Below are positions 55,443 through 63,703 of a stretch of 64,000 nt of DNA, piece by piece. Position numbers and translations under genes: made by a program. Numbering within the stretch: the stretch's first letter is position 1; each line of letters begins with the position of its first letter. The DNA is from Actinacidiphila cocklensis (GTDB lineage Bacteria; Actinomycetota; Actinomycetes; Streptomycetales; Streptomycetaceae). A model generated the notes under the pieces. That model had not been told where the DNA came from and searched no databases. It worked only from the letters and a program-made list of their open reading frames with translations. Where the stretch lies: contig NZ_CAJSLV010000049.1 of the NCBI RefSeq assembly GCF_907177275.1, forward strand, positions 93,326 to 157,325, in the 5' to 3' direction.

Positions 55443-58400
55443 GTGAAGTTCGGCATCCTCGGTGCGACGCAGGCCCTGGGCGCGGACGGCGCCGAAGTGG
55501 CGCTGGGCGGGCCGCGACGGCGCGCGCTGCTGGCCCTGCTGCTGCTGGACGCCGGGCGGCCGGTCAGCGGCGAGCGGCTGGTCGACGGGCTGTACGGGGA
55601 GGACCCGCCGGCCGGTGTCGGCAATGCCGTGCAGTCCCAGGTCTCCCGCCTGCGCCAGGTGCTGCCGGTGCCCATCGAGGGGCTGCCGGCCGGCTACCGG
55701 CTCGCCGTCGACCCCGACCAGGTGGACGCCCACCGCTTCCAACGGCTCGGCGCCCAGGGTCGCGAGGCGCTGGCAGGCGGTGAACCGGCGCTTGCCGCAA
55801 GGCTGTTGCGCGAGGCGCTGGCCCTGTGGCGCGGCCCCGCGCTGGCCGACGTGGGCGACGCACCCTTCGCCGCCGCCCAGGTCGTCCGGCTGGAGGAGCT
55901 GCGAACCGGCGCGGTCGAGGACCGCATCGAGGCCGACCTGGCGCTGGGACAGCACCGCTCCCTGGTCGCGGAACTCGGCGAGCTGGTCGCGGCCCACCCG
56001 CTGCGGGAGCGGCTGCGCGGCCAGTTGATGCGGGCGCTGTACGACAGCGGGCGGCAGAGCGAGGCCCTGGCGGCGTACGAGGACGCCCGGCGGGAACTGG
56101 CCGACTCCCTCGGTGCCGACCCGGGACCCGAACTGGCCGCCGTCCACCTGGCCGTACTGCGGGGCGAGCCGACGGCGGCACCACCGGATGTTTCACGTGA
56201 AACCGGACGCGGCGGGGATGTTCCACGTGAAACATCGTCAGACGCCCGTCCGGCGCCTGATGCGCGGCTCGATCCGCCGGCGGGCGCGGCCGTCCGCCAC
56301 GAACTGCCCGCCCAGCTCACCAGCTTCGTCGGACGCTCGGACGAACTGGCCCTGATCGCCGACCGCTTGGCCCGGCAGCGGCTGGTGACCCTGATCGGAC
56401 CCGGCGGCGCGGGCAAGACCCGGCTCGCGGTGGAGGCGGCCGGCCGCCATCCGCAGGACGCCTCCTTCGTGGAACTGGCCGGGGTGACCGAAGGGGCCGA
56501 GATACCGCAGGCGGTGCTCGGCGCGCTCGGGCTGCGCGACGGCGGCCTGCTGCCCGCCGTAGGCCACGGCTCGGCCGCTCCCACCGCGGCGCCCGACCCC
56601 GTCGCCCGCATCGCCGCGGCACTCGCCGACCGCCCGCTGCTGCTCGTGCTGGACAACTGCGAGCACCTGGTGGCCGACGCGGCGCTCCTCGCCGAGCGGC
56701 TGCTCACCGCCTGTCCCCGGCTGCGCATCCTCGCCACCAGCCGGGAGGCGCTCGGCATCACCGGCGAGACGCTGTGCCCGGTGGCCACGCTCGGCCTGCC
56801 GCAGCCCGGCACCGACCGCGAGCAGGTGCTCGACTCCCCCGCCGTGCGGCTGTTCACCGACCGCGCCGCCGCCGTCAGCCCCGGCTTCGACCCGGCGGCC
56901 GACCCCGCGACCGCCGATGCCGTACTCCGGCTGTGCTCCGCACTCGACGGGCTGCCGCTGGCCATCGAACTGGCCGCGGCCCGGCTGCGCTCGCTGTCCG
57001 TCACCGACATCGCCGCGCGGCTCGGCGCGCTGCCGGACCACGACGCCCCGTACAGCCTCGGCGTGCGGCCCGACGCGCTCTTCCGGTTGCTGTCCCGCGG
57101 CAGCAGGACAGCCCAGCCGCGGCAGCGCACGCTGCGGGGGGTCGTCGACTGGAGCTGGGACCTGCTGCCCGACGACGAGCGCGCGGTGCTGCGCCGGGCC
57201 GCCGTCTTCGCCGGCGGCTGGACCCAGACCGCGGCCGAGGCGGTGTGCGCCGACGGCGACACCATCGAGCCGGACGACGTCCTGGACCTGATGGCCGCGC
57301 TGGTCGAGAAGTCCCTGGTGGTCGCCCAGCACCACCAGGGCACCGGCCCGGTCCGCTACCGGATGCTGGAGTCCATCAGGGCCTACGGCGCCGAGCGGCT
57401 GGCCGAGGCGGGCGAGACCGCGCGCGTCCACCGCGCGCACGCCGCCTATTTCCTGGACGTCGCGCTGGCCGCCGACCCGCACCTGCGCAGCGCAGAGCAA
57501 CTGGAGTGGCTGCGGCTGCTCTCCGAGGAGCGGGACAACCTGCAGGCCGCGCTGCACCGCTCGCTCGACGCGGACGACATCCACGGTGCCATGCGGCTGA
57601 TCGCCGCGCTGTCCTCCTACTGGCTGCTGCGCGGAGTGCGGTACGAGGGCGTCGGCCCGGCGCGGCAGGTGCTCGCGGCCCTCGGTCCGGCCGCACCCGA
57701 GGGGCTGGAGGAGGAGTACGCGCTGTGCGTGCTCGCGGTGGTCAGCGCGCTGTCCGACCCGGACGACTTCACCGCGCACGTGGCGGCGGCGACCGAGATC
57801 GTCGAGGGCATGGACCGGATCGCCCGGCGCTTCCCGGTGCTCACCTTGCTGTGGGCGCCCTTCGCCGGGGTGCCGAACGGCGACATCGGCACCCTGGAGG
57901 GCATCGAGACGCTGCTCGCCCAGCGGGGCGACCCCTGGTACGACGCCCTGGTCCACCTCGGCTACGGCTTCCAGGCCTGGATGGTGCACGGGCAGGCCGA
58001 GGTCGCGCAGCGCGAGTGCGAGAGGTCGCTGGCCGGCTTCCGCCGCCAGGGCGACCGCTGGGGCCTGATCACCTGCCTCAACGTCCTGGCCGACATCGCC
58101 GACTACCGCGGTGACTTCCGGCAGGCGCTCGACTTCATCGGCCAGGCGCTGGTGCTCGCCGAGGAGCTGGACTCGGTGCTCGACGTCGCGGAGCTGCTCA
58201 CCAACCGTGCGGCCTACAGCCTGCGGGCCGGCGACCTCGACGCCGCCACCGTCTCCTGCGAGCGGGCGGTGACGCTCTCCCGGCGGGCCGGGGCGCCCGA
58301 GACGCTGGCCATGGCGCACCGCTGCCTCGCCGACGCCGCCCGGCTGCGCGGCGACCTGGCGGCCGCCCGCGCGCTGGCCGAGCAGGCGCTCGCCGAATGC

Positions 58401-58805
58401 CCCACCGGCTGGTTCTCCAGCAACAGCACCAAGACCATCGTGCTGACCTCGCTGGGCCTGGTCGCCGTCGCGGAGGGCGACGCCGAAAACGCCCGCGACT
58501 GCCTCAGGTCCGCCGTCACCTTCGACAGCGACGTGATGCACCTGTCGATGAACGCCGCCCACACGGCCGTCTCCGTCGCCGCGCTCGCCCTCCTCGACGG
58601 CGACCCGAGGCAAGCCGCGGGGCTGCTCGGCGCCGCTGAGGCCCTGCGGGGCAGCCGCCCCGTGGGGCCCGACGCCGACGCCACCGTCGCCGCCGTCCGT
58701 GCCGCGCTGGGCGACGCCGAGTGCGATGCGGCCCTCGCCGCGACCGCCGCCCTGGACCGACCCGCGGCCCTCGGCATCCTGACGACGTACGTCACCGGGA
58801 GCTGA
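55443..58805 (+). CDS. Large SARP-family regulator (AfsR-like: SARP, BTAD, NB-ARC, TPR)
   Basis: 1120 residues. The OmpR-like DNA-binding domain (1-95: VKFGILGATQALGADGAEVALGG, QSQVSRLRQVL) is followed by BTAD (about 97-240). A linker of about 50 residues carries two parS sites (encoding DVSRET and DVPRETS). The NB-ARC-type ATPase has Walker A LIGPGGAGKTRLA (about residue 319) and LLLVLDNCEHLV. Helical/TPR repeats run from about 700 to the end. SARPs activate secondary-metabolite and exporter genes by binding direct repeats. The GTG start lacks a clear Shine-Dalgarno sequence. The exporter 74 bases downstream, with 22-bp direct repeats, is the likely target. Confidence 0.88.
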   Translation: MKFGILGATQALGADGAEVALGGPRRRALLALLLLDAGRPVSGERLVDGLYGEDPPAGVGNAVQSQVSRLRQVLPVPIEGLPAGYRLAVDPDQVDAHRFQRLGAQGREALAGGEPALAARLLREALALWRGPALADVGDAPFAAAQVVRLEELRTGAVEDRIEADLALGQHRSLVAELGELVAAHPLRERLRGQLMRALYDSGRQSEALAAYEDARRELADSLGADPGPELAAVHLAVLRGEPTAAPPDVSRETGRGGDVPRETSSDARPAPDARLDPPAGAAVRHELPAQLTSFVGRSDELALIADRLARQRLVTLIGPGGAGKTRLAVEAAGRHPQDASFVELAGVTEGAEIPQAVLGALGLRDGGLLPAVGHGSAAPTAAPDPVARIAAALADRPLLLVLDNCEHLVADAALLAERLLTACPRLRILATSREALGITGETLCPVATLGLPQPGTDREQVLDSPAVRLFTDRAAAVSPGFDPAADPATADAVLRLCSALDGLPLAIELAAARLRSLSVTDIAARLGALPDHDAPYSLGVRPDALFRLLSRGSRTAQPRQRTLRGVVDWSWDLLPDDERAVLRRAAVFAGGWTQTAAEAVCADGDTIEPDDVLDLMAALVEKSLVVAQHHQGTGPVRYRMLESIRAYGAERLAEAGETARVHRAHAAYFLDVALAADPHLRSAEQLEWLRLLSEERDNLQAALHRSLDADDIHGAMRLIAALSSYWLLRGVRYEGVGPARQVLAALGPAAPEGLEEEYALCVLAVVSALSDPDDFTAHVAAATEIVEGMDRIARRFPVLTLLWAPFAGVPNGDIGTLEGIETLLAQRGDPWYDALVHLGYGFQAWMVHGQAEVAQRECERSLAGFRRQGDRWGLITCLNVLADIADYRGDFRQALDFIGQALVLAEELDSVLDVAELLTNRAAYSLRAGDLDAATVSCERAVTLSRRAGAPETLAMAHRCLADAARLRGDLAAARALAEQALAECPTGWFSSNSTKTIVLTSLGLVAVAEGDAENARDCLRSAVTFDSDVMHLSMNAAHTAVSVAALALLDGDPRQAAGLLGAAEALRGSRPVGPDADATVAAVRAALGDAECDAALAATAALDRPAALGILTTYVTGS
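56190..56203. other. parS site (GTTTCACGTGAAAC) in the SARP gene
   Basis: A canonical parS palindrome, in frame as V-S-R-E-T between BTAD and the ATPase domain. Confidence 0.85.
56220..56233. other. parS site (GTTCCACGTGAAAC) in the SARP gene
   Basis: A mixed-arm parS exactly 30 bases after the previous site, flanked by GAT/ATC, in frame as V-P-R-E-T. Confidence 0.75.
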
Positions 58806-58818
58806 CCGGCCGCCGCCG

Positions 58819-58859
58819 GTGCGCGGGCGGTCAGCGCGGGGTGCGCGGGCGGTCAGCGC
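58819..58859 (+). promoter_or_regulatory. 22-bp-period direct repeats before the DHA2 exporter (candidate SARP operator)
   Basis: GTGCGCGGGCGGTCAGCGC occurs at 58819-58837 and again at 58841-58859, an exact 19-base repeat with a 22-base period (two turns of 11 bp). A weak -10 (CACGCT, 58867-58872) lies seven bases on. The exporter ATG follows at 58880 without a Shine-Dalgarno sequence, suggesting a leaderless transcript. Confidence 0.6.
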
Positions 58860-58879
58860 CCCCGCGCACGCTGCTCCGC

Positions 58880-60469
58880 ATGACGACGACAACCAAGCAC
58901 GACACGACCGGCGGGACGGCCGGCGGGCAGAACGGGCGGCGCTGGGCCGTCCTCGCCATCTGCAGCGTGGCCTCCGCGCTGCTGGGCATCGACAACAGCG
59001 TCCTGAACTACGCGGTCCCCTCGCTGTCCGCACAGCTCGCCCCGTCCGCCACCCAGCTGCTGTGGATCGTGGACGTCTACGGCTTCGTGCTGGGCGGCCT
59101 GCTGATCGTCGCGGGCAACATCGGCGACCGCATCGGGCGCAAGAAGCTGCTGCTGCTCGGTGTGGCGGGCTTCGGCGTCGCCTCCGCGGTCAGCGCCTAC
59201 GCCGACAGCCCCGCCACGCTGATCGCCGCCCGGGCGCTGCTCGGACTCGCCGGCGCGACCATCATGCCGTCGACGCTGTCACTGGTGCGGGCCTCCTTCA
59301 CCGACCCCAAGGAGCGCACCACCGCCGTCGGCATCAGCGGCGGCGTCGGGGCGGCCAGCTTCGCGCTCGGCCCGGTGGTCGGCGGGCTGCTGCTCGACCA
59401 CTTCTGGTGGGGCTCGGTCTTCCTGGTCAATGTGCCGGTGATGGCCCTGGTCCTGGTGGCCGGTGCGGTGGTCCTGCCGGAGACCCGCAACCCGCGGCCG
59501 GGCCGGCTGGACTGGATCAGCGTGCCGCTGTCGGTGCTCGGGATGTTCGGCGTGATCTACGCCATCAAGACGGCGGCGCGCGACGGCGTCGCGGAGCCCT
59601 CGGTGTGGATCGCCGCGGGCATCGGCGCCGCCCTGCTGGGCGTCTTCCTGCACCGCCAGACCACCCTGCAGGAGCCGCTGCTGGACCTGCGGCTCTTCCG
59701 CAACCGGGCCTTCTCGGGGGCGATCAGCGCCAACGTCGTGACGATGTTCGCCGCCTCGGTGCTGTCGCTGGGCTTCTCGCTGTACTTCCAGGTGGTCCGC
59801 GGCTGGTCGCCGCTGACCGCGGGGCTCGCGGTGCTGCCGGGTCCGCTGGCCGCCGCCGTGACCGCACCCGCGGCCGCCGGGCTGATCCCGCTCATCGGCC
59901 GGGCGCGTACGGTCGCGGCCGGGCTGTTCCTGATGGGGCTGAGCACCATGGGCCTGGGCCTGTCCACCCCGCACACCGCCTACTGGGCGCTGCTGCCGGT
60001 GGTGATCATCAACGGCGCGGGGCTGATGCTCACCTTCGCCGTCACCGCCGACACGATCCTGGCCAGCGCGCCCAGCACCAGGACCGGCGCCGCCGCGGCC
60101 ATCTCGGAGACCGCGATGGAGCTGGGCGGTGCGCTCGGCATCGCCATCCTGGGCTCGGTGCTCAGCGCGTACTACCGCAGCGACCTGAAGCTGCCGGCCG
60201 GCCTGACGGCAGTGCAGCGGGGCGCGGCACGCGAGTCGGTCAGCGGCGGTGTGGAGACCGGGCTGCGCCTGCCGGGCGCGCTCGGGCGGCAGGTCGCCGA
60301 CGCCGCCAGGCAGGGCTTCACCGACAGCCTGCACACCACGACCCTGATCGGGGGGTCGCTGATGGTGCTCGGCGCGGTCGCCGCGCTGATCACCCTCAAG
60401 GACGTGCCCGCGGTCCTGAACGACCCCGAGCCCGACGCCGAGCCGGTGCCGGCGCCCGCGGTGGGCTGA
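58880..60469 (+). CDS. DHA2-family (14-helix) MFS drug exporter
   Basis: 529 residues with about 14 helices. After a Thr-rich start (MTTTTKHDTTGG) come RRWAVLAICSVASALLGIDNSVLNYAVPSLS with the DHA2 helix-1 Asp, motif A GNIGDRIGRKK and motif C GGVGAASFALGPVVGGLLLD. It resembles QacA/EmrB-type proton antiporters exporting antibiotics or dyes. The ATG at 58880 has no ribosome-binding site. It probably responds to the SARP protein encoded immediately upstream. A bidirectional hairpin follows. Confidence 0.9.
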   Translation: MTTTTKHDTTGGTAGGQNGRRWAVLAICSVASALLGIDNSVLNYAVPSLSAQLAPSATQLLWIVDVYGFVLGGLLIVAGNIGDRIGRKKLLLLGVAGFGVASAVSAYADSPATLIAARALLGLAGATIMPSTLSLVRASFTDPKERTTAVGISGGVGAASFALGPVVGGLLLDHFWWGSVFLVNVPVMALVLVAGAVVLPETRNPRPGRLDWISVPLSVLGMFGVIYAIKTAARDGVAEPSVWIAAGIGAALLGVFLHRQTTLQEPLLDLRLFRNRAFSGAISANVVTMFAASVLSLGFSLYFQVVRGWSPLTAGLAVLPGPLAAAVTAPAAAGLIPLIGRARTVAAGLFLMGLSTMGLGLSTPHTAYWALLPVVIINGAGLMLTFAVTADTILASAPSTRTGAAAAISETAMELGGALGIAILGSVLSAYYRSDLKLPAGLTAVQRGAARESVSGGVETGLRLPGALGRQVADAARQGFTDSLHTTTLIGGSLMVLGAVAALITLKDVPAVLNDPEPDAEPVPAPAVG

Positions 60470-60488
60470 CGGGGGAACGGCGTGGCGG

Positions 60489-60526
60489 CCCTGGGGTGCC
60501 GGCGGACATCCGCCGGCACCCCAGGG
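60489..60526. terminator. Bidirectional terminator between exporter and DUF5324 genes
   Basis: A 17-bp perfect stem (CCCTGGGGTGCCGGCGG, 60489-60505, complement 60510-60526) with an ACAT loop lies between convergent genes. Confidence 0.8.
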
Positions 60527-60535
60527 CTGAACGCG

Positions 60536-61318
60536 TCAGGCGCCGTCGCGGCGCGGGTCGTCGTCGGACTCGGTGGCCTCGGTGTCGCCGTCGCTGATGG
60601 GGGAGCCGTCGACGCGGTCGACGCGCCCACCCGAGCCGTTCACCGACGCGGGGGAGCCGTCGAGCGGGTCGACCACCGTCAGGGTGCTGGTGCCGCTGAT
60701 CCGGTCGGCCGCCTCGTCCGGCTCGGTCGGCTCCGTCGGCTCCACCAGCCAGTCCGGGTTGGCCTGCTTGCTCCACCAGCGCCAGGCCGCGAAGGCGGCG
60801 CCGCCGACGATGCCGGCGAGCAGCACGCCGCGGAAGGCCCGGCCGGCTCGCTCCCGCCGGACCCGCCGGCGTACGAGCCGGTCGATCTCGGTTGCCGTCA
60901 CCTGGCCGCGCAGCGCGTGCAGGGCGGCGGCGCCGCGCAGCAGGGCCTCGTTGGTCACCGGCACCGCGACCGCCCGGGTCGCCGCGACCGCGGAACCCAC
61001 CCTGGGCGCCGTGTAGTCGGCCGCCGTCCTGGCCGTCTTCCGCGTCCTGCGGGCGGCGGTCTCCACAGCGACCGCGGTCTTCGGCGGCACGGCCGCCCAC
61101 GCCTGCTCACGTGCCTGCCGCACCTGGGCGGCGAGCTTGGCGTCGTAGGTCTGTCTGGCGAGCGCGCCGGCCTGCTGAGCGTACGAACCGGCCTGCTGTG
61201 CGTAACGCGTTGCCTCATCCTTGGCCGTGCTCGCGTACGGCGCAGCCACCTCCGCGGCGTGCCGCACGCTGTCCTTCGTGATGTCGGCCGCGTTGCGCAC
61301 GCTGTCGATGCGGGTCAC
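60536..61318 (-). CDS. DUF5324-like membrane-associated protein
   Basis: 260 residues. The N-terminal half is amphipathic and helical (VTRIDSVRNAADITKDSVRHAAEVAAPYASTAKDEATRYAQQAG), apolipoprotein- or LEA-like. One helix (FRGVLLAGIVGGAAFAAWRWW) and an acidic tail follow. The GTG at 61316-61318 follows the excellent GGAGGAGGTT. The gene sits where mycobacteria carry cwsA, a CrgA-interacting cell-wall protein; a similar role is speculation. It diverges from ppiA across 215 bases with no gene. Confidence 0.75.
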   Translation of the reverse strand: MTRIDSVRNAADITKDSVRHAAEVAAPYASTAKDEATRYAQQAGSYAQQAGALARQTYDAKLAAQVRQAREQAWAAVPPKTAVAVETAARRTRKTARTAADYTAPRVGSAVAATRAVAVPVTNEALLRGAAALHALRGQVTATEIDRLVRRRVRRERAGRAFRGVLLAGIVGGAAFAAWRWWSKQANPDWLVEPTEPTEPDEAADRISGTSTLTVVDPLDGSPASVNGSGGRVDRVDGSPISDGDTEATESDDDPRRDGA

Positions 61319-61533
61319 AGGAACCTCCTCCTCGGTGGCGTACGGTTTTCGCCTTTCCATCCGGTTTGAAATCATGCCCGGCTGCACGACGTACGGCATG
61401 TGCGGACGGGCATACGGGTCAGTCGGCCCGGTTGCTGCGCAGTCCGTGTGGACGGAGGAGGGTGGAGGCCCGCACACCTGCCCGGGCCGTGCGAGGATCT
61501 GTGCCTGTCAGCGAAGACTATGGAAGGTAGACC

Positions 61534-62064
61534 GTGGCCGAGCAGCTCTACGCGACCCTGAAGACCACCCACGGCGACATCGTGATCCGGCTGCTGCCGA
61601 ACCATGCCCCCAAGACGGTGGCCAACTTCGTCGGGCTCGCCGAGGGCACCCGCGAGTGGACCGACCCGCGTACCGGCAGCGCGACCCACGACCGGCTCTA
61701 CGACGGCACGGTCTTCCACCGGGTCATCTCCGGCTTCATGATCCAGGGCGGCGACCCGCTGGGGAACGGCACCGGCGGCCCCGGCTACGAGTTCGCCGAC
61801 GAGTTCCACCCGGACCTGGCCTTCGACAAGCCCTACCTGCTGGCGATGGCCAACGCGGGCCCCGGCACCAACGGCTCGCAGTTCTTCATCACGGTCGCTC
61901 CCACCACCTGGCTGACCCGCAAGCACACGATCTTCGGCGAGGTCGCGGACGACGCGAGCCGGAAGGTGGTGGACGCCATCATCAACAGCCCCGCCAACCC
62001 GCGGACCGACCGCCCGCTGGAGGACGTCGTGATCCAGTCGGTCGCCGTGGAGACCCGCGGCTGA
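61534..62064 (+). CDS. ppiA: Peptidyl-prolyl cis-trans isomerase, cyclophilin type
   Basis: 176 residues. Cyclophilin signatures FHRVISGFMIQGGDPLGNGTGGPGYEF, LAMANAGPGTNGSQFFIT and WLTRKHTIFGEV are complete, with the catalytic Arg in FHRV. There is no signal peptide, so it is cytoplasmic. It speeds prolyl isomerisation in folding. The GTG at 61534 follows GGAAGG. The position near gyrA and crgA matches mycobacterial ppiA. A hairpin terminator follows at 62085-62116. Confidence 0.95.
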   Translation: MAEQLYATLKTTHGDIVIRLLPNHAPKTVANFVGLAEGTREWTDPRTGSATHDRLYDGTVFHRVISGFMIQGGDPLGNGTGGPGYEFADEFHPDLAFDKPYLLAMANAGPGTNGSQFFITVAPTTWLTRKHTIFGEVADDASRKVVDAIINSPANPRTDRPLEDVVIQSVAVETRG

Positions 62065-62084
62065 CGTAGTCTTCGGGAACACCG

Positions 62085-62116
62085 CGCCCCGCCCGCACGT
62101 CCAAGTGGGCGGGGCG
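62085..62116 (+). terminator. Hairpin after ppiA
   Basis: CGCCCCGCCC (62085-62094) pairs with GGGCGGGGCG (62107-62116), with partial CAC/GTG pairing inside, 20 bases past the ppiA stop. Confidence 0.65.
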
Positions 62117-62155
62117 TTCAGTTCGTCAGGGCGCCGTGACAGGGGAGTGCGTTTC

Positions 62156-63010
62156 ATGGACCAGGCGGTCTGCTGCTACCGGCACCCGGACCGGGAGACC
62201 GGCATACGCTGCACGCGGTGCGACAAGCCGATCTGCCCCGAGTGCATGGTCAGTGCCTCGGTCGGCTTCCAGTGCCCGGACTGCGTCCGGCAGGGCTCGG
62301 GGCACATGCCCAGGCAGCGTACGGTGGCCGGCGGGGTGGTGGCGCACGACCCGTTCCTGATCACCAAGATCCTCATCGCGCTCAACGTCGTGGTCTTCGT
62401 GATCGAGCTGGCGGTCGGCACCCAGGTGGTGCGGGATCTCGGGCTCTACGCGGCCTGCACCCCCAAGCAGTTCCCTCCCCAGCAGTGCATCGGGGTCGCC
62501 GACGGCGAGTGGTACCGGGTCATCACCTCGGCCTTCCTGCACGACCGCAGCAACTTCGCCCACATCGGCTTCAACATGCTGTCGCTGTGGTGGATCGGCG
62601 GGCCGCTGGAACGGCTGCTCGGCCGCAGCCGCTACATCGCGATCTACCTGATCTCGGCGCTGGCCGGCAGTGCCGCTGTGCTGCTGATCGCCCCGGACTC
62701 GCTGACCCTCGGCGCCTCCGGCGCGATCTTCGGGCTGTTCGGCGCCACTGCGGTCTTCATGCGGCGGCTGCGCTACGACATGCGGCCGATCCTGATCCTG
62801 CTGGTGCTCAACGTCGTGTTCAGCTTCACCTGGCCGAACGTCAGCTGGCAGGCGCACATGGGCGGCCTCGTGGCGGGAACGGCGGTGGCCATAGCGATGG
62901 CGTACGCACCGCGCGAGCGCCGCGACGCCGTGCAGTGGGGGACGGCCGCGGGAGTCCTGGTGCTGGCGATCGTCCTCAGCGTCGTCGCTGTGGCGCAGGT
63001 CACGTCCTGA
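62156..63010 (+). CDS. Rhomboid-family intramembrane serine protease with N-terminal zinc finger
   Basis: 284 residues. Residues 1-45 are a B-box-like finger (CCYRHPDRETGIRCTRCDKPICPECM... FQCPDC). The rhomboid core has FAHIGFNMLSLWWIGGPLE, the catalytic Ser in LTLGASGAIFGLFG and the catalytic His in WQAHMGGLVAG, with six or so helices. It cuts membrane proteins within the bilayer; the substrate is unknown. The ATG at 62156 follows GGGGAG. It converges on crgA over a gap packed with DnaA boxes. Confidence 0.92.
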   Translation: MDQAVCCYRHPDRETGIRCTRCDKPICPECMVSASVGFQCPDCVRQGSGHMPRQRTVAGGVVAHDPFLITKILIALNVVVFVIELAVGTQVVRDLGLYAACTPKQFPPQQCIGVADGEWYRVITSAFLHDRSNFAHIGFNMLSLWWIGGPLERLLGRSRYIAIYLISALAGSAAVLLIAPDSLTLGASGAIFGLFGATAVFMRRLRYDMRPILILLVLNVVFSFTWPNVSWQAHMGGLVAGTAVAIAMAYAPRERRDAVQWGTAAGVLVLAIVLSVVAVAQVTS

Positions 63011-63039
63011 GGCCCGTGACCGCTGGCGTTGATCACACG

Positions 63040-63293
63040 TTATCCACAGCGGGTAGGGAATCCAGTGCGAGTTGTGCACAGTCGAGATGTGCACAGCCAC
63101 GCGGAGGGTCGCGCATCCGGGTTGTCCCGGTTTTCCCGGCAAGATCAGTACAGTTCGGCGTCCGGACAGCAAACGACCGGTGGCCGTCGGTCCTGGCCAC
63201 CGGTCGTACCGGCGTCAACCTCGTAGAGGTTATCCACAGATCTTCCGACCTTTTCCCCACTGTGGATAACCATGTGGACAACTGTGTGGACAA
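63040..63293. promoter_or_regulatory. Cluster of five full-consensus DnaA boxes between rhomboid gene and crgA
   Basis: TTATCCACA at 63040-63048 and 63230-63238 (plus), and on the minus strand TTATCCACA at 63261-63269 and TTGTCCACA at 63273-63281 and 63285-63293. The last four lie within 64 bases; the last two are 12 bases apart and abut the crgA stop codon. The gap (63011-63293) is between convergent genes, so a promoter role is unlikely; DnaA titration is the natural reading. Confidence 0.8.
63174..63206. terminator. Hairpin in the rhomboid-crgA gap
   Basis: CGACCGGTGGCC (63174-63185) pairs with GGCCACCGGTCG (63195-63206) around a nine-base loop; it can serve both convergent genes. Confidence 0.7.
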
Positions 63294-63548
63294 CTACTTC
63301 CACTGCGTCGAGACGACGAACCCGCCCGCGATGAATCCGAAGCCCACCACGATGTTCCAGTTGCCGAACGCGTCCACCGGCAGACTGCCCTGCGTGACGT
63401 AGAACAGCACGATCCAGGCGAGGCCGACGATGAAGAACGCCAGCATCAGCGGGGCCACCCAATTGCGGCCGCCGAGCTTTATGGCGGTGGCGGCCTTCGC
63501 CGGGGGCGGGGTGAAGTCGGCCTTCTTGCGGATCCGTGACTTCGGCAC
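63294..63548 (-). CDS. crgA: Cell division protein CrgA
   Basis: 84 residues: a basic, Pro-rich start ([16 protein letters not shown]) and two helices ([23 protein letters not shown] and [17 protein letters not shown]). This is the CrgA pattern. In Streptomyces CrgA coordinates FtsZ ring formation with aerial growth. The gene converges on the rhomboid gene and diverges from the DUF881 gene (155-base gap). The synteny crgA-DUF881 equals mycobacterial Rv0011c-Rv0012. Confidence 0.95.
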   Translation of the reverse strand: MPKSRIRKKADFTPPPAKAATAIKLGGRNWVAPLMLAFFIVGLAWIVLFYVTQGSLPVDAFGNWNIVVGFGFIAGGFVVSTQWK

Positions 63549-63703
63549 GAGGGAGTCTCCTGTCGATGCGCTGCGTAACCGCGGCGGATGTGCGGGGCGG
63601 TCTGGCGGATAGGGGGGTGGCGGTCCGTTGCCGGCGAGGGGCGCTGCCGCCGCCGGGCGTCCGTTAGCGTAGTGCTTCCTCTGGTTGTAAGGAGACAGCG
63701 TAC

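Noticed and set aside
45850..60500. Prophage or integrative element inserted between tRNA-Ile and ppiA
   Set aside because: No integrase, excisionase, replication or phage structural genes and no repeated tRNA 3' end were seen; the region looks like normal accessory content with some gene decay.
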